64,000 bases of DNA from Oscillospiraceae bacterium (GTDB taxonomy: Bacteria > Bacillota > Clostridia > Oscillospirales > Ruminococcaceae): positions 62,001-126,000 of the forward strand of contig JAGUQX010000008.1 in the NCBI GenBank assembly GCA_030153485.1. Direction: 5' to 3'. Shown here piece by piece: positions 19,746 to 30,333 of this stretch. The notes below the pieces were generated by a model. The model ran no database searches. It worked only from the letters and a program-made list of their open reading frames with translations, and had not been told where the DNA came from. A program made the translations under genes and the position numbers. The first letter of the stretch is position 1. Each line of letters starts with the position of its first letter.

Positions 19746-20372
19746 CACATTGTGATTATACGAAATTCAGATTTCTTTTCAGTTTTTGTTGATAATCTGC
19801 CTTAAGTAAAAATGCAAGAAGTAAGATATAGATGCTCAACAATAAATACTTTGTTTGTATTCTATTTTTATCAGGATTTATTATAATTTATAGTACAACG
19901 CTAAATCAATAATTTTACCAATAATTGTTTCATTGATGTTACAGTTATGCTATATTAATCGTAGGTGTTCAATATGGAAAACAAATTGACTATAGGTAAA
20001 TATGTTGAGCAACAAAGAAGTATTTACGAATCGAGAATGGTGATGGAATAGTTCATAACAATGACAGTTTAAAGACTATAGCTGAAAAATCAAATTTAGA
20101 TTATAATTATTTATTAGCAGTTAATAACTCTATTGATGACGAAGCTAAAATTAGATTTATCCTAACCCACTCACACTACTGTTTATATGCTCTGAAACCG
20201 AGTGTTTTTTTGTGATATATCGGTTAATTTTAATATTTCTTATAAAATGGTGATAGTAAATTAAAAATGATTGGTTACAATGAAGCATGGATAAGACATG
20301 AATATTATATATAGAAATTATATTTTTTAGAATAAATCAATAAGCGTCTAACGGTAAGGATGGGAAGTTAAA
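19746..20372. other. Non-coding remnant stretch between hsdS and hsdR
   Basis: About 630 bp with no intact gene. A 25-codon open frame starts at an ATG near 19974 (MENKLTIGKYVEQQRSIYES) and stops. Another frame continues as NNDSLKTIAEKSNLDYNYLL until about 20215, so this is probably the wreck of one small gene of unknown identity. A short inverted stretch, ACTCGGTTTC-like, lies near 20190. It may be debris from the acquisition of the restriction locus. Confidence 0.5.
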
Positions 20373-23144
20373 ATGTCATATCAAAGTGAAGCAGAGCTTG
20401 AGCGACAACTTATAAATTGGTTATCTTCTACCAATTATGAGCGTGTTACTATAAATAATGAAGAAACACTTAATTTAAATTTTCGTACCCAGCTTTTTAA
20501 TCACAATCATGAAAAATTGAGTGAAGTACCTTTTACAGATAAAGAGTTCGATAGAATTTTAACCCATATAGAGGGAAAATCAGTGTTCCAAAGCTCTAAA
20601 ATTTTGCGGGATAAGTTTATATTAGAGAGAGATGATGGGACAAATGTGTATATAGAATTTATGAACACGCATCAATGGTGTCAAAACAAATTTCAAGTAA
20701 CCAATCAAACTACAATGATGGTAAAATACGTAAATCGATATGATGTAACCATTATTATTAATGGACTACCTTTGGTACAGGTTGAATTAAAGAGACGTGG
20801 CTTAGATATGAAAGAAGCTTTCAATCAAATTCAACGTTATCGAAAGCATTCATATTCTGGTCTATTTCGCTATATACAAATTTTTATCATTAGCAATGGC
20901 GTTGACACAAAATACTTTGCAAATGCAGATAAAGAGATTAACTATGCTTATGCTTTTTTCTGGAATGATGAGAAAAATAATCGTATAACAACACTGGCTG
21001 AATTTTCTATGACATTTTTGGAATGTTGCCATATTGCAAAAATGATTTCGCGATATATGGTGATTAATGATTCTGAAAGATCTCTTATGGTTATGCGATC
21101 ATATCAGGTACATGCTGTTGAAGCGATGGTTTACAGGGCACTTGAAACAAACAATAATGGATATATTTGGCACACTACTGGAAGCGGTAAAACTTTAACT
21201 TCATTTAAAGCAAGTCAGATTATCGCAGCTGAACCATCTGTTAAAAAAGTGTTTTTTCTCGTTGATAGAAAAGATTTAGACACCCAGACTATACAGGAGT
21301 TTAATAAATTTGAATCTGGTTCAGTGGATACTACAAATCGAACTGATGTTTTGGTTCGCCAAATCAAAGATATAAATAGAACGCTTATTGTCACAACAAT
21401 TCAAAAACTTTCAAATGCGACAAATTCTCTACGCTATATGTCGGATATGGAGAAATATAAAACTGAAAAAGTCGTATTTGTAATAGATGAATGTCATCGT
21501 TCGCAGTTTGGTCATATGCATAGAGATATAGCTAGACATTTCCAAAATGCACAATATTTTGGATTTACAGGGACGCCAAGGTTTATCGAAAACAAAAGTC
21601 AGGACGATAGAACCACTGCTGACTTGTTCGATAAATGTTTACATACTTATCTTATAAAAAATGCTATTAATGACGGTAATGTACTCGGATTTTCGGTTGA
21701 ATATATAAAAACAGTCAATGGAGAATTTGATTCTGACGACGATACTCTTGTAAAAGCTATTGACACCGATGAAGTTTGGATGAGCGATAAGCGTATAAAT
21801 ATGATAGCAGAACATATTGTTCAGCATCATAATGCAAAAAGCCGTGATGGTCAGTATGGAGCTCTTTTTACCGTACAGAGCATACCTATGATTTTGAAAT
21901 ATTATGCAGCTTTTAAATCACAGAATACTAAATTAAAAATTTCTGCTATCTTCACTTTTGGTGCAAATGAAGACAGCGAAGGTAAAGATGAACATTCAAG
22001 AGATAGCCTAGAGCATATCATTACTGATTATAACCATATATACGGAACAGGGTATAGTACCGATAAATTTGATGGATATTTTCGTGATATTTCAAAACGG
22101 CTTAAAACAGCGCAGCTTGATATTTTAATTGTGGTCAATATGTTTCTTACGGGGTTTGATAGTAAACCTCTCAAGATTTTATATGTAGATAAGAACTTAA
22201 AGTATCACGATTTATTACAGGCTTTTTCCAGAACCAACCGTGTGGAAAAGTCAACAAAACCATTTGGTAATATCGTCTGCTATCGAAATTTAAAAAGTAA
22301 TACCGATACTGCTATCAAGCTATTTTCTCAAACAAATGATATTGATACGGTTATTCAAGGGAGTTTTGACGATTATCTAAATGCTTTCAAAGTTTCTTTA
22401 AAAGATCTTTACTCTTTTTCACTAACGCCTGATGACGTTGATAAGCTTCAGAGCGAAGATGAAAAGAAGAAATTTATTTTAATCTTCCGCGAGCTGACAA
22501 GGCTTTTGGTAAAACTTCAAAGTTTTACCAAGTTTGTGTTTGAAGAATCTCTATTAGGGATAACTCAGCAAAAGTATATGGATTTTAAAAGCAAGTATTT
22601 CCTTATTTATGACATTGTAAAGCGTGGAGAAGTAGAAAAAACATCAATATTGTCCGACATTGATTTTGGCATAGAGCTTATGCAGACTGATAAAATTAAT
22701 GTTTCGTATATTATGAATCTAATACGTAATATAGATCTTTCAAATATTAAGAAACGTCAAAATGATATTGATAAAATCAATAAAGAAATTGATAAAATCA
22801 ATAAAGAAATTGACCGCGCTGATAATGAAAGTTTGCGTCTCAAGGTTGATCTCATTGGATCATTCCTTGATAAAGTTGTACCAAATCTTACAGAGGCTAA
22901 TTCTGTTGACGATGCTTACAATGAATTTGAGAATACTGAAAGAATTAAGGAGATTGAAGAATTTTCGAATTCTATCGGGATAGATATATCTATTATTAAA
23001 GCAGAAGTTTCAGAATATGAATATTCTGGAATATTACGAGAAGATGTTATAAGCGATATGATTCGCAAGCCATTGCTTGAAAAAATAAGCATTACCAAAA
23101 AGATAATTAATTTTATCATAGCGCATATTAAGAAGTTCGAGTGA
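20373..23144 (+). CDS. hsdR: Type I restriction endonuclease, translocase/nuclease subunit
   Basis: Motor and nuclease subunit of a type I restriction-modification complex. It has 923 residues and looks intact. The PD-(D/E)xK nuclease core is near residue 125 (YDVTIIINGLPLVQVELKRRG). The SF2 helicase Walker A is WHTTGSGKTLTSFKAS near 265; the DEAD-type box is VIDECHRSQFG near 370, then GFTGTPRF. The late helicase motif is VVNMFLTGFDS near 590 with AFSRTNR. A duplicated heptad INKEIDK near 805 marks a coiled coil. The gene begins at ATG with GGGAAG upstream and precedes hsdM by 16 bp. Without a working HsdS, and perhaps without HsdM, it should not restrict DNA. Confidence 0.95.
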   Translation: MSYQSEAELERQLINWLSSTNYERVTINNEETLNLNFRTQLFNHNHEKLSEVPFTDKEFDRILTHIEGKSVFQSSKILRDKFILERDDGTNVYIEFMNTHQWCQNKFQVTNQTTMMVKYVNRYDVTIIINGLPLVQVELKRRGLDMKEAFNQIQRYRKHSYSGLFRYIQIFIISNGVDTKYFANADKEINYAYAFFWNDEKNNRITTLAEFSMTFLECCHIAKMISRYMVINDSERSLMVMRSYQVHAVEAMVYRALETNNNGYIWHTTGSGKTLTSFKASQIIAAEPSVKKVFFLVDRKDLDTQTIQEFNKFESGSVDTTNRTDVLVRQIKDINRTLIVTTIQKLSNATNSLRYMSDMEKYKTEKVVFVIDECHRSQFGHMHRDIARHFQNAQYFGFTGTPRFIENKSQDDRTTADLFDKCLHTYLIKNAINDGNVLGFSVEYIKTVNGEFDSDDDTLVKAIDTDEVWMSDKRINMIAEHIVQHHNAKSRDGQYGALFTVQSIPMILKYYAAFKSQNTKLKISAIFTFGANEDSEGKDEHSRDSLEHIITDYNHIYGTGYSTDKFDGYFRDISKRLKTAQLDILIVVNMFLTGFDSKPLKILYVDKNLKYHDLLQAFSRTNRVEKSTKPFGNIVCYRNLKSNTDTAIKLFSQTNDIDTVIQGSFDDYLNAFKVSLKDLYSFSLTPDDVDKLQSEDEKKKFILIFRELTRLLVKLQSFTKFVFEESLLGITQQKYMDFKSKYFLIYDIVKRGEVEKTSILSDIDFGIELMQTDKINVSYIMNLIRNIDLSNIKKRQNDIDKINKEIDKINKEIDRADNESLRLKVDLIGSFLDKVVPNLTEANSVDDAYNEFENTERIKEIEEFSNSIGIDISIIKAEVSEYEYSGILREDVISDMIRKPLLEKISITKKIINFIIAHIKKFE

Positions 23145-23160
23145 ACTAAGGAGTTAGAAA

Positions 23161-24714
23161 ATGACGATCAGTGAAACACAAAAATAACAGCAAGCAAAAT
23201 TACATGCCCGATTATGGTCAATCGCAAATGACTTACGTGGAAATATGGAAGCTAACGAATTTAAAAACTATATTTTAGGACTTATTTTCTACCGATATTT
23301 ATCTGAGAAAATGGAAGCGCGTGCTAAAATTTTGCTTGAATATGATACATTATCATTTGTTGAGGCTTGGGGAAAAGATGATAATAAAAATGTTATTATA
23401 GATACGATGCTTACACAGATAGGGTATTATATCGAGCCAAAGTATCTGTTTTCAAGTTTGATTACAGCGATAGAGTCTGGTGATTTTGATATCGAGATGT
23501 TACAGCATGCTGTTAACAGTATTTCAAATTCATCTGTTGGCACTCTTAGTCAAGGCAATTTTGAGGGACTATTTGAAGATATGGATTTAACATCTTCAAA
23601 ACTAGGACGAGACGTAAAAACACGTTCTTCGCTTATGGCAAAAGTTATTGCAAACATTTCTGAGATTTCTTTTTCTCATGATGATATCGAAATTGATGTG
23701 CTGGGGGATGCCTATGAATATATGATTGGACAGTTTGCAGCCAATGCTGGAAAAAAAGCGGGTGAGTTTTATACACCACAGCAGGTTTCTAAAATTTTGG
23801 CTAAAATAGTGACGATTGGGAAAAGTGATCTCAAAAACGTATATGATCCTACTTGTGGATTGGGGTCTTTGCTACTTCGCGTTGCACGTGAGTCTAATGT
23901 ACGTAATTTTTATGGTCAAGAATTCACATCTACCACGTATAATCTGGGACGAATGAATATGCTTCTTCATGATGTGTCATACAAAGAATTTGATATTCGT
24001 AATGATGATACTTTAGAGCATCCTCATTTTAATGATATGCTCTTTGATGCTATCGTTGCAAATCCTCCTTATTCTCAAAATTGGAATGCCGACCCTAAAT
24101 TTCTAGATGATGAACGCTTTTCTGCTTATGGCAAACTAGCACCAAAATCCAAAGCAGATTATGCCTTTATTCAACATATGATCTATCATCTGAACGACAA
24201 TGGTACAATGGCGGTGGTATTGCCTCATGGAGTATTATTCAGGGGCGCTTCTGAAGGTGTTATTCGTAAATATTTAATCAAACAAAAGAACTATTTAGAT
24301 GCTGTAATTGGGTTGCCATCTAACGTATTCTTTGGGACGTCCATCCCGACAGTGATTTTGGTTTTTAAAAAGTGCCGTGAAAACCCTGATAATATACTAT
24401 TTATAGATGCATCACAGAGCTATGAGAAATGTAAAAATCAAAATATACTCCGTGAGAGTGATGTTGATAAAATTATATCTTGTTATACTGACCGTAAGTT
24501 TGAAGATAAGTATAGTCATTTAGCAACCATGGAAGAAATTTCAGGTAACGACTACAACTTGAATATTACACGATATGTTGATACTTTTGAAGAAGAAGAA
24601 CCTATCGATATTAGTGTAGTACAAAATGAAATTAAAGTTATTGACACAGAAATACTTGGTGTGGAGAAAGAACTTAACGTTTATCTGAAAGAGTTAGGGA
24701 TAGATGAATTTTAG
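23161..24714 (+). pseudogene. hsdM: Type I DNA methyltransferase subunit with a stop at codon 9
   Basis: N6-adenine methyltransferase subunit of the type I system. The natural start is ATG at 23161 behind AAGGAG. The frame reads MTISETQK, a TAA at 23185, then QQAKLHARLWSIANDLRGNM, which is the normal HsdM N-terminus, so a stop replaces codon 9. The frame is open from there to 24714. The motifs are intact: GEFYTPQQVS, DPTCGLGSLLLRVA (SAM site) and NPPYSQNW (catalytic). Re-initiation at ATG 23245 would give 489 residues lacking 28, but that ATG has no good ribosome binding site. Probably inactive or poorly expressed. Its stop lies in a shared terminator with the convergent toxin gene. Confidence 0.88.
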
Positions 24715-24784
24715 TATAAAATAAGTAAAAGATAAAGATCTAGATTGTTACATCTAGATCTTTATCTTTTACTTATTTTATACT
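24713..24784. terminator. Bidirectional terminator, 32-bp perfect stem, overlapping both gene ends
   Basis: Arms 24713-24744 and 24753-24784 are perfect reverse complements, with an 8-base loop. The stem includes the hsdM stop (24712-24714) and the stop of the convergent toxin gene (24773-24775), so it would serve both directions. Confidence 0.9.
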
Positions 24785-27700
24785 ATGATATTTTTTAATT
24801 TTAAATTTTTGTCTATAGGAATTATTCCTCTTAGAAAGATTTATATTTTTTCCATCAGAATCAATATTTAAAAAATAACTCCAATTATATAGATTATATA
24901 TAATATAAGTATCTTCTGTATTTTCTAAAAGCTCAAATTTCCATAGTTGATCATCATAATCGGTATTAGCATCATATGCAATTACATTAAATTCCCCTGA
25001 ATTAGATGGCCAACATAATGCTAGACCAGTATTTTTATCTAATATTTGGTAAGCCTTTTTAGATTCTATATATTTAATAGTAAATTGATTATTTCTAGAA
25101 CCTGGAACACTATCTGTTAGTTCTATATTTGTATTATTATTATGTAATACTTTTGATTCATTATAGCTTGATGCTATTTCATAATCTCCATCAATAATAT
25201 TTGATGTTTCATATTCTAATGAAAATTCTTGATTTATACTAGAATTTCTTTTAGCTACATTTATACTTTTACCATTAACTCCAATATTTAAAACAAGATC
25301 TGGATTATATAGATTAGATATAGTATATATATTGCCACGGATTTTTTCAAACTTCCATAGTTGGTCATCATAATTTATATTAGCTTTATATAAGATTACG
25401 TTGTGAGCTAACTTAGAATGCCAAATTACAGCCATATCCTGATGATTAAAATCTAATATTTGATAAGCGTTTTTTGAAGCTACATATTTAATAACAAATT
25501 TTTGATTATTTGGTTCCTCCATCCTATCATCTAATTCTATAATTTTACTATCAAAATTACTAGATATAAATTTTGATGGATTACTTGCTAAATTTATATA
25601 ATAATTCTTTTCTTCTAAATTTTTATCTATATATTCTAATATAAATTTTTGGTTATCAGTATCATTTTTGGTAGTAACAATGATATTACTACCATTAGTA
25701 TCAATATTTAAAACATAATTTGTATTTTTTCTACTAGATATAGTATAAATATTTTTTGATAGATCTATGCGTTCTAGATTCCATAGTTGATCATCATAAT
25801 TGGAATCAGCAGTATATGCAATTACATTAAATGATCCTGAAGAAGATGGCCAACATAATGCTAAACCAGTATTTATATCTAATATTTGATAAGCATTTTT
25901 CAATTCTATATATTTAAATATAAATTTTGGATTTTCAGATCCTTCAATTTTATCTTTCAGTTCTATGTTAGTATTAATATTAGATAATATTTTTTTCGGA
26001 TTAGATTTTGATTGTATTTCATAATTTCCATTAAGAGCATTGGATGTGTAATGCTCTAATACAAATTCTTGATTTGGTGTATTATTTCTTATAGAAATAT
26101 TTATATTAGGATTATTATAACCAATATTTAAAACATAGTTTGGATTATCTAAACTAGATATAGTATATGTATTATGTTTTAAATACTCAAATTTCCATAA
26201 TTGATTATCAAAGTTTTTATCTATTTTATTTAAAATTACGTTGTTGCCATATTCTGCTTGACTAGTTAGAGATAGAGAACTATCTTTATTTATTATTATG
26301 TATGCACCTTTTTCCTCTATATATTGAATTACGAATTTTTGTTTGCTATCTAATTTATTTTCATCTTCTAGAATTACATTATTTGAAGATGGATTATTAC
26401 TAGATACTACTTTCGAGGAGTCATAACTTGAATGTATCTTGTATTCTCCTTGATTAATTTTTGTTGCTACACTATTTATTACAAACTTTTGATTATTAGT
26501 ATTATTTCTTTTTTGAACAGCCATATTTATATTATCAGAGTCAATATTTAGAACATAGTCTGGATTATTTAAGCTAGCAAATATATAGGTATTTTTACCA
26601 ATTTTTTCTGGTATCCATAGCTGATCAGAGTTTATTAAATTTTTATATAATTTAACATTTAATCCAGATGATGATAACCATGTAACTGCATTATTAGTAG
26701 GTATGTGTATTATTTGGTAAGCATTTTTTGATTTTAGATATTCAAATTTAAATTGTTGATTTTTTTCATATTCTATATTTGTAGTCAAGAATAAATTTAA
26801 ATCTTTACCAACAGGTGTTGCTGATTTTAGAGGATTATTTATCATAGATATTTTATAGTCTATAGGTGGAATATTATCAATTATTATCTGATTTAATTCA
26901 AATGACTGATCTAAATCAGGATTAAACATAGAAGAGGTTAGATTAGTTTTATTGCTGTGAACAGTTAAAAGCATATTTGTATTATAATAATTACGTATAT
27001 TATACTTTCCGTCAGATCTTTTTTCTGGTATCCAATATTGATCATCATAACTTATATTCACAGCATCAAGTTTTATAGTATTTCCACTACTGCTTAACAT
27101 GATCAAAGTATCATTTGTAAATTTTTGAATTATTTTATATGCATTTTTTCTTCTATCATATATAAAATAAAATTGTTGTAAAGAAGAATAATTTTTTGAG
27201 TTAAATAATATGGGATTATGTTTTCCATCTATTGATCTTTTTTTTCCATTTTCATTAATGGATATTGTATATAATCCATCTTTTTGAATACCAATAAAGT
27301 CTTTTCCATTTCCTTTGAACACATAATATTCAATATTATTATATTCTGCTAGTATAGTATATTCATGATTAGGTTCGATAGAGTGGTAAACTTTTATGTA
27401 CTGTCCATCACCAGTTGGACTTCCTCCTTCTGGATGCATAGGATATTGTTTATTAGTAGTTAAATTAATTAATGTATATTTATTATCCATTAATATGTGA
27501 TTACTTAAAATAGCTCTTAATAATGGTTGTTCTGTATAGGGATCATTTAAGTATGAATATCGTATAGGGATAAGTTCATTTAGTATACCTTGGTCGACAT
27601 GTCCATATGTAAATACTTTTGATCTATTACTACCAGTTTTAGTATTTTGTACATATAAATCTATTTTATCTCCTGCAAAAACACCTTTTCCACCATTGAA

Positions 27701-30130
27701 TTCTTTAAAATCTATATGCCTTTTATCATCATCAGAAACAGGTTTACCAGGAATAACTCCTAAAGTTTTTCCATTAACATCTAAACTATAGAATACATCA
27801 TTATGAGAAATATTACGAAATGTAACTCCATCTATATACCCGAAGGTAGGTCTATCCATATAATCTAAAATATGTTTTTTAGAAGGATCTGGTCGTTTTC
27901 CCCAGTTAGTAAGCGCGATATTATCAAAAAAGATATCGTTATCACCTTTATTTTCTATAGATATATCTTTAAATGATTCAGGGTCTATATCGGTAAAAAA
28001 ACCTATCATAAATTTAGCCCAATTTTGTCCATTAAATTTAAATTCTTTTTCAATACCAATAGTATTTTGCTTACCATTTTTTAGAGATATAGATATAGTA
28101 GAATCATTTTCATTTGATGATTTAACCCAACCAGTTAGAGAATAACTAGTTCCATTTTCTAATTTAAGAGGTTCAATTCTATGGGAAGTTTGATGATTTT
28201 TTAATATTGCATACTCATCTTTTTTTGACTCATCTTCTTCATATGTTATGTTGTCCCATTTATTATCAGAATTCATATTATCATAAACTGTTGGAGAATA
28301 TAGAGTTAAACTCATATCTCTTGTAAATATCATGTCATATATATATTTGGTTTTTTCTTGTTGTAATTTTAACTCATTCCCTGTATTTTTATCAACGATT
28401 ATGCTTAATGTATTTTCGCCAATATTATATTTATCTTTACTTATTGGATCAGTATAATATAGATGTCCATCTATATCAGTAGCATTAAAAGCTTTTTTTA
28501 TAGCTTCTCCTATAGTTAATATTGGAGTTCTATCTTCAGGATTTGATCTATCTGGCGCTGCAACTTTTCTTTCTAATGTTTGTTTATCTGTTTCTAGTAT
28601 AATAGTTCCAGAAACAGCATTTATATCTGTTTGTATGGGAGCCCAATTTTGGCTTTTATTTATAACTAAATTTCCAGTATGTTCATCTATTACACCATAT
28701 TGACCCTGCACTTGTACTGTTTCTACATCCAAAAGTTCTTCATTTGTTTGTACCTTATCTAAATCATCACTTGACATAGTAACTCTATTTAAGCCAAGAC
28801 CTTTCCATGAAATAGCAGAGTGTTTTATATTAGGATATGTTTCTAAAGGAGCCAAGCTATTTCCAATTTGAGCAGGATCAGCAACTAAAGTATGCAATGT
28901 TTTTTTAGAATTTCTTAAGATAAAATTTGTAGTTGGAGTAACTTCATAAATAGGTGCAGTTCCAGTGTTATAATATCTTAAATTTGCATCTATAAATGCG
29001 GCTTGATTTGTGTTTATGCCAATTTGTTTTGACCAACTATCAGAAGTGGTATCTGATGTAGATAGAGTAGATGTGTTTGAATAGCTATATTGAGCAGATA
29101 CAGAAAAGTTCAAACCTTGGGAATCTATTCCTCCAGACGTTCCAACAGTAACTCCGTGACTGGCTGCATTTGATTTAGCGGTTAATACACTTTTTGTTCC
29201 ATCAGTACCTTCTGAAACATTTTCATTTTTAGAGAATGATATTTGTTCTATTCCAACTGTGATAGATGGGGATGCAGCAACTAGAGGGTCTCTAGCCTCT
29301 ACACTTGTAGATCTTGGCATTTGTCCAAGAACTTTTTGCAAATCTGTATATGGATCAGAAATTGTCTTTTTTTCAAATGGATTTGATAAATATTTTTTAT
29401 ATCCTTTAGATGAATATTTGTCATTCCATAATACAAGTTTTTTGTTTTTTATAGTGTATCCATTGATTTCCCAGTCATCAGGGATTCCATCTTTATCAGA
29501 ATCTTTGATAGTGTATGAATTATCTAAAGAAAAATTTTGTAATAATTTTTCATCGTCATTTGTTTGAAGCTCAGGTGTTCTTAAATTTTCTAAGGGAATT
29601 ATTTGGTAATTATCGTCGTTAATAGACCAGTATAGGTCTAATTTTGATACACTTAATATTGGTTTTTTATATTCAATATCAATTTTATAAAGTTTATCTT
29701 TTTCTAAATTCACCTCGATTTCTTCAATTCCAGAAGATTTATTTAAAATTATAACTCCGTCCAATTTTATAACTACATTGTTGTTTTTGGATGCAGATAT
29801 TTTATATTTTGCAGTTATAGATGGTTTTATATTTCCTGTAAATTTAGCTCCTTTTATTTTTTTCAAATTATTGGTATCAAAAAATAATTCTCCTGATACA
29901 TTTGGATCTATATGGGATAATTCTTGTAAATCCCAGCCTTTATAATAATATCCTAATAATCCTTGTTCTTCATATTCCCATGATTCAGGGGATATTATAT
30001 CTATGTTTTTTGGGGCTTCTGATATTTTTGATGTGGCATTTTTTTGAGGAGTTAAAGCATGGACAGTTTGCAATAACGGACTTATAAATATTTGTAGTAT
30101 TATAAACATTGATATAATTATCTTTTTCAT
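24773..30130 (-). CDS. Protective-antigen/Vip1-like binary toxin B component with six ricin-type lectin domains
   Basis: Probable receptor-binding, pore-forming component of a clostridial binary toxin; 1785 residues. Signal peptide 1-26 (FISPLLQTVHA). PA14-like domain about 50-190 (GLLGYYYKGWDL, LKIKGAKF-like core). Calcium loop DSDKDGIPDDWEINGYT near 208. The toxin_B/PA heptamer domain, about 255-600, has SDPYTDLQKVLG, EARDPLVAASP, LRYYNTGTAPIYEV, NLVINKSQNWAPIQ and ERKVAAP. An alternating-polarity stretch near 330-365 could be the membrane hairpin. A CBM-like beta domain lies at about 615-745. From about 950 to the end come six beta-trefoil repeats, each with a (D/N)QLW or DQYW box. No RKKR-type furin site is seen, and the aromatic clamp loop is shortened (ISWKGLGLNRVTMS), so pore details may differ. 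No recognisable A component lies nearby. The start follows AAGGAG. Confidence 0.92.
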   Translation of the reverse strand: MKKIIISMFIILQIFISPLLQTVHALTPQKNATSKISEAPKNIDIISPESWEYEEQGLLGYYYKGWDLQELSHIDPNVSGELFFDTNNLKKIKGAKFTGNIKPSITAKYKISASKNNNVVIKLDGVIILNKSSGIEEIEVNLEKDKLYKIDIEYKKPILSVSKLDLYWSINDDNYQIIPLENLRTPELQTNDDEKLLQNFSLDNSYTIKDSDKDGIPDDWEINGYTIKNKKLVLWNDKYSSKGYKKYLSNPFEKKTISDPYTDLQKVLGQMPRSTSVEARDPLVAASPSITVGIEQISFSKNENVSEGTDGTKSVLTAKSNAASHGVTVGTSGGIDSQGLNFSVSAQYSYSNTSTLSTSDTTSDSWSKQIGINTNQAAFIDANLRYYNTGTAPIYEVTPTTNFILRNSKKTLHTLVADPAQIGNSLAPLETYPNIKHSAISWKGLGLNRVTMSSDDLDKVQTNEELLDVETVQVQGQYGVIDEHTGNLVINKSQNWAPIQTDINAVSGTIILETDKQTLERKVAAPDRSNPEDRTPILTIGEAIKKAFNATDIDGHLYYTDPISKDKYNIGENTLSIIVDKNTGNELKLQQEKTKYIYDMIFTRDMSLTLYSPTVYDNMNSDNKWDNITYEEDESKKDEYAILKNHQTSHRIEPLKLENGTSYSLTGWVKSSNENDSTISISLKNGKQNTIGIEKEFKFNGQNWAKFMIGFFTDIDPESFKDISIENKGDNDIFFDNIALTNWGKRPDPSKKHILDYMDRPTFGYIDGVTFRNISHNDVFYSLDVNGKTLGVIPGKPVSDDDKRHIDFKEFNGGKGVFAGDKIDLYVQNTKTGSNRSKVFTYGHVDQGILNELIPIRYSYLNDPYTEQPLLRAILSNHILMDNKYTLINLTTNKQYPMHPEGGSPTGDGQYIKVYHSIEPNHEYTILAEYNNIEYYVFKGNGKDFIGIQKDGLYTISINENGKKRSIDGKHNPILFNSKNYSSLQQFYFIYDRRKNAYKIIQKFTNDTLIMLSSSGNTIKLDAVNISYDDQYWIPEKRSDGKYNIRNYYNTNMLLTVHSNKTNLTSSMFNPDLDQSFELNQIIIDNIPPIDYKISMINNPLKSATPVGKDLNLFLTTNIEYEKNQQFKFEYLKSKNAYQIIHIPTNNAVTWLSSSGLNVKLYKNLINSDQLWIPEKIGKNTYIFASLNNPDYVLNIDSDNINMAVQKRNNTNNQKFVINSVATKINQGEYKIHSSYDSSKVVSSNNPSSNNVILEDENKLDSKQKFVIQYIEEKGAYIIINKDSSLSLTSQAEYGNNVILNKIDKNFDNQLWKFEYLKHNTYTISSLDNPNYVLNIGYNNPNINISIRNNTPNQEFVLEHYTSNALNGNYEIQSKSNPKKILSNINTNIELKDKIEGSENPKFIFKYIELKNAYQILDINTGLALCWPSSSGSFNVIAYTADSNYDDQLWNLERIDLSKNIYTISSRKNTNYVLNIDTNGSNIIVTTKNDTDNQKFILEYIDKNLEEKNYYINLASNPSKFISSNFDSKIIELDDRMEEPNNQKFVIKYVASKNAYQILDFNHQDMAVIWHSKLAHNVILYKANINYDDQLWKFEKIRGNIYTISNLYNPDLVLNIGVNGKSINVAKRNSSINQEFSLEYETSNIIDGDYEIASSYNESKVLHNNNTNIELTDSVPGSRNNQFTIKYIESKKAYQILDKNTGLALCWPSNSGEFNVIAYDANTDYDDQLWKFELLENTEDTYIIYNLYNWSYFLNIDSDGKNINLSKRNNSYRQKFKIKKYHSIK

Positions 30131-30194
30131 AAATTTAACGACTCCTTAATTTTAATGTATTAAATTATTATATAATTAAATTTCATACGACATT

Positions 30195-30233
30195 AATATT
30201 ATATTAATATCGTAATCATATTAATATAATATT
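30195..30233. repeat. Inverted repeat in the divergent toxin control region
   Basis: Perfect 16-bp arms AATATTATATTAATAT (30195-30210) and ATATTAATATAATATT (30218-30233) with a 7-base spacer, between the toxin gene and the divergent gene at 30334. It is a possible operator, but very AT-rich, so chance symmetry cannot be excluded. Confidence 0.5.
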
Positions 30234-30333
30234 TGTGAGTATTGTGTAAATTTTTGTAAATAAATGTATATATAAAAACTACAATATGTATATTATAATA
30301 TAATTAATTATATTAATTAGGGAGATTTTTTTA

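Noticed and set aside
19974..20215. Small LysM-like or regulatory gene from MENKLTIGKYVEQQRSIYES
   Set aside because: The frame closes after 25 codons and continues only in another frame; too short and broken to name.
23161..23187. TAA as a sense codon (alternative code) to explain the open hsdM and hsdS frames
   Set aside because: All other genes end normally at TAA or TAG and housekeeping genes have no internal TAA; local decay explains it.
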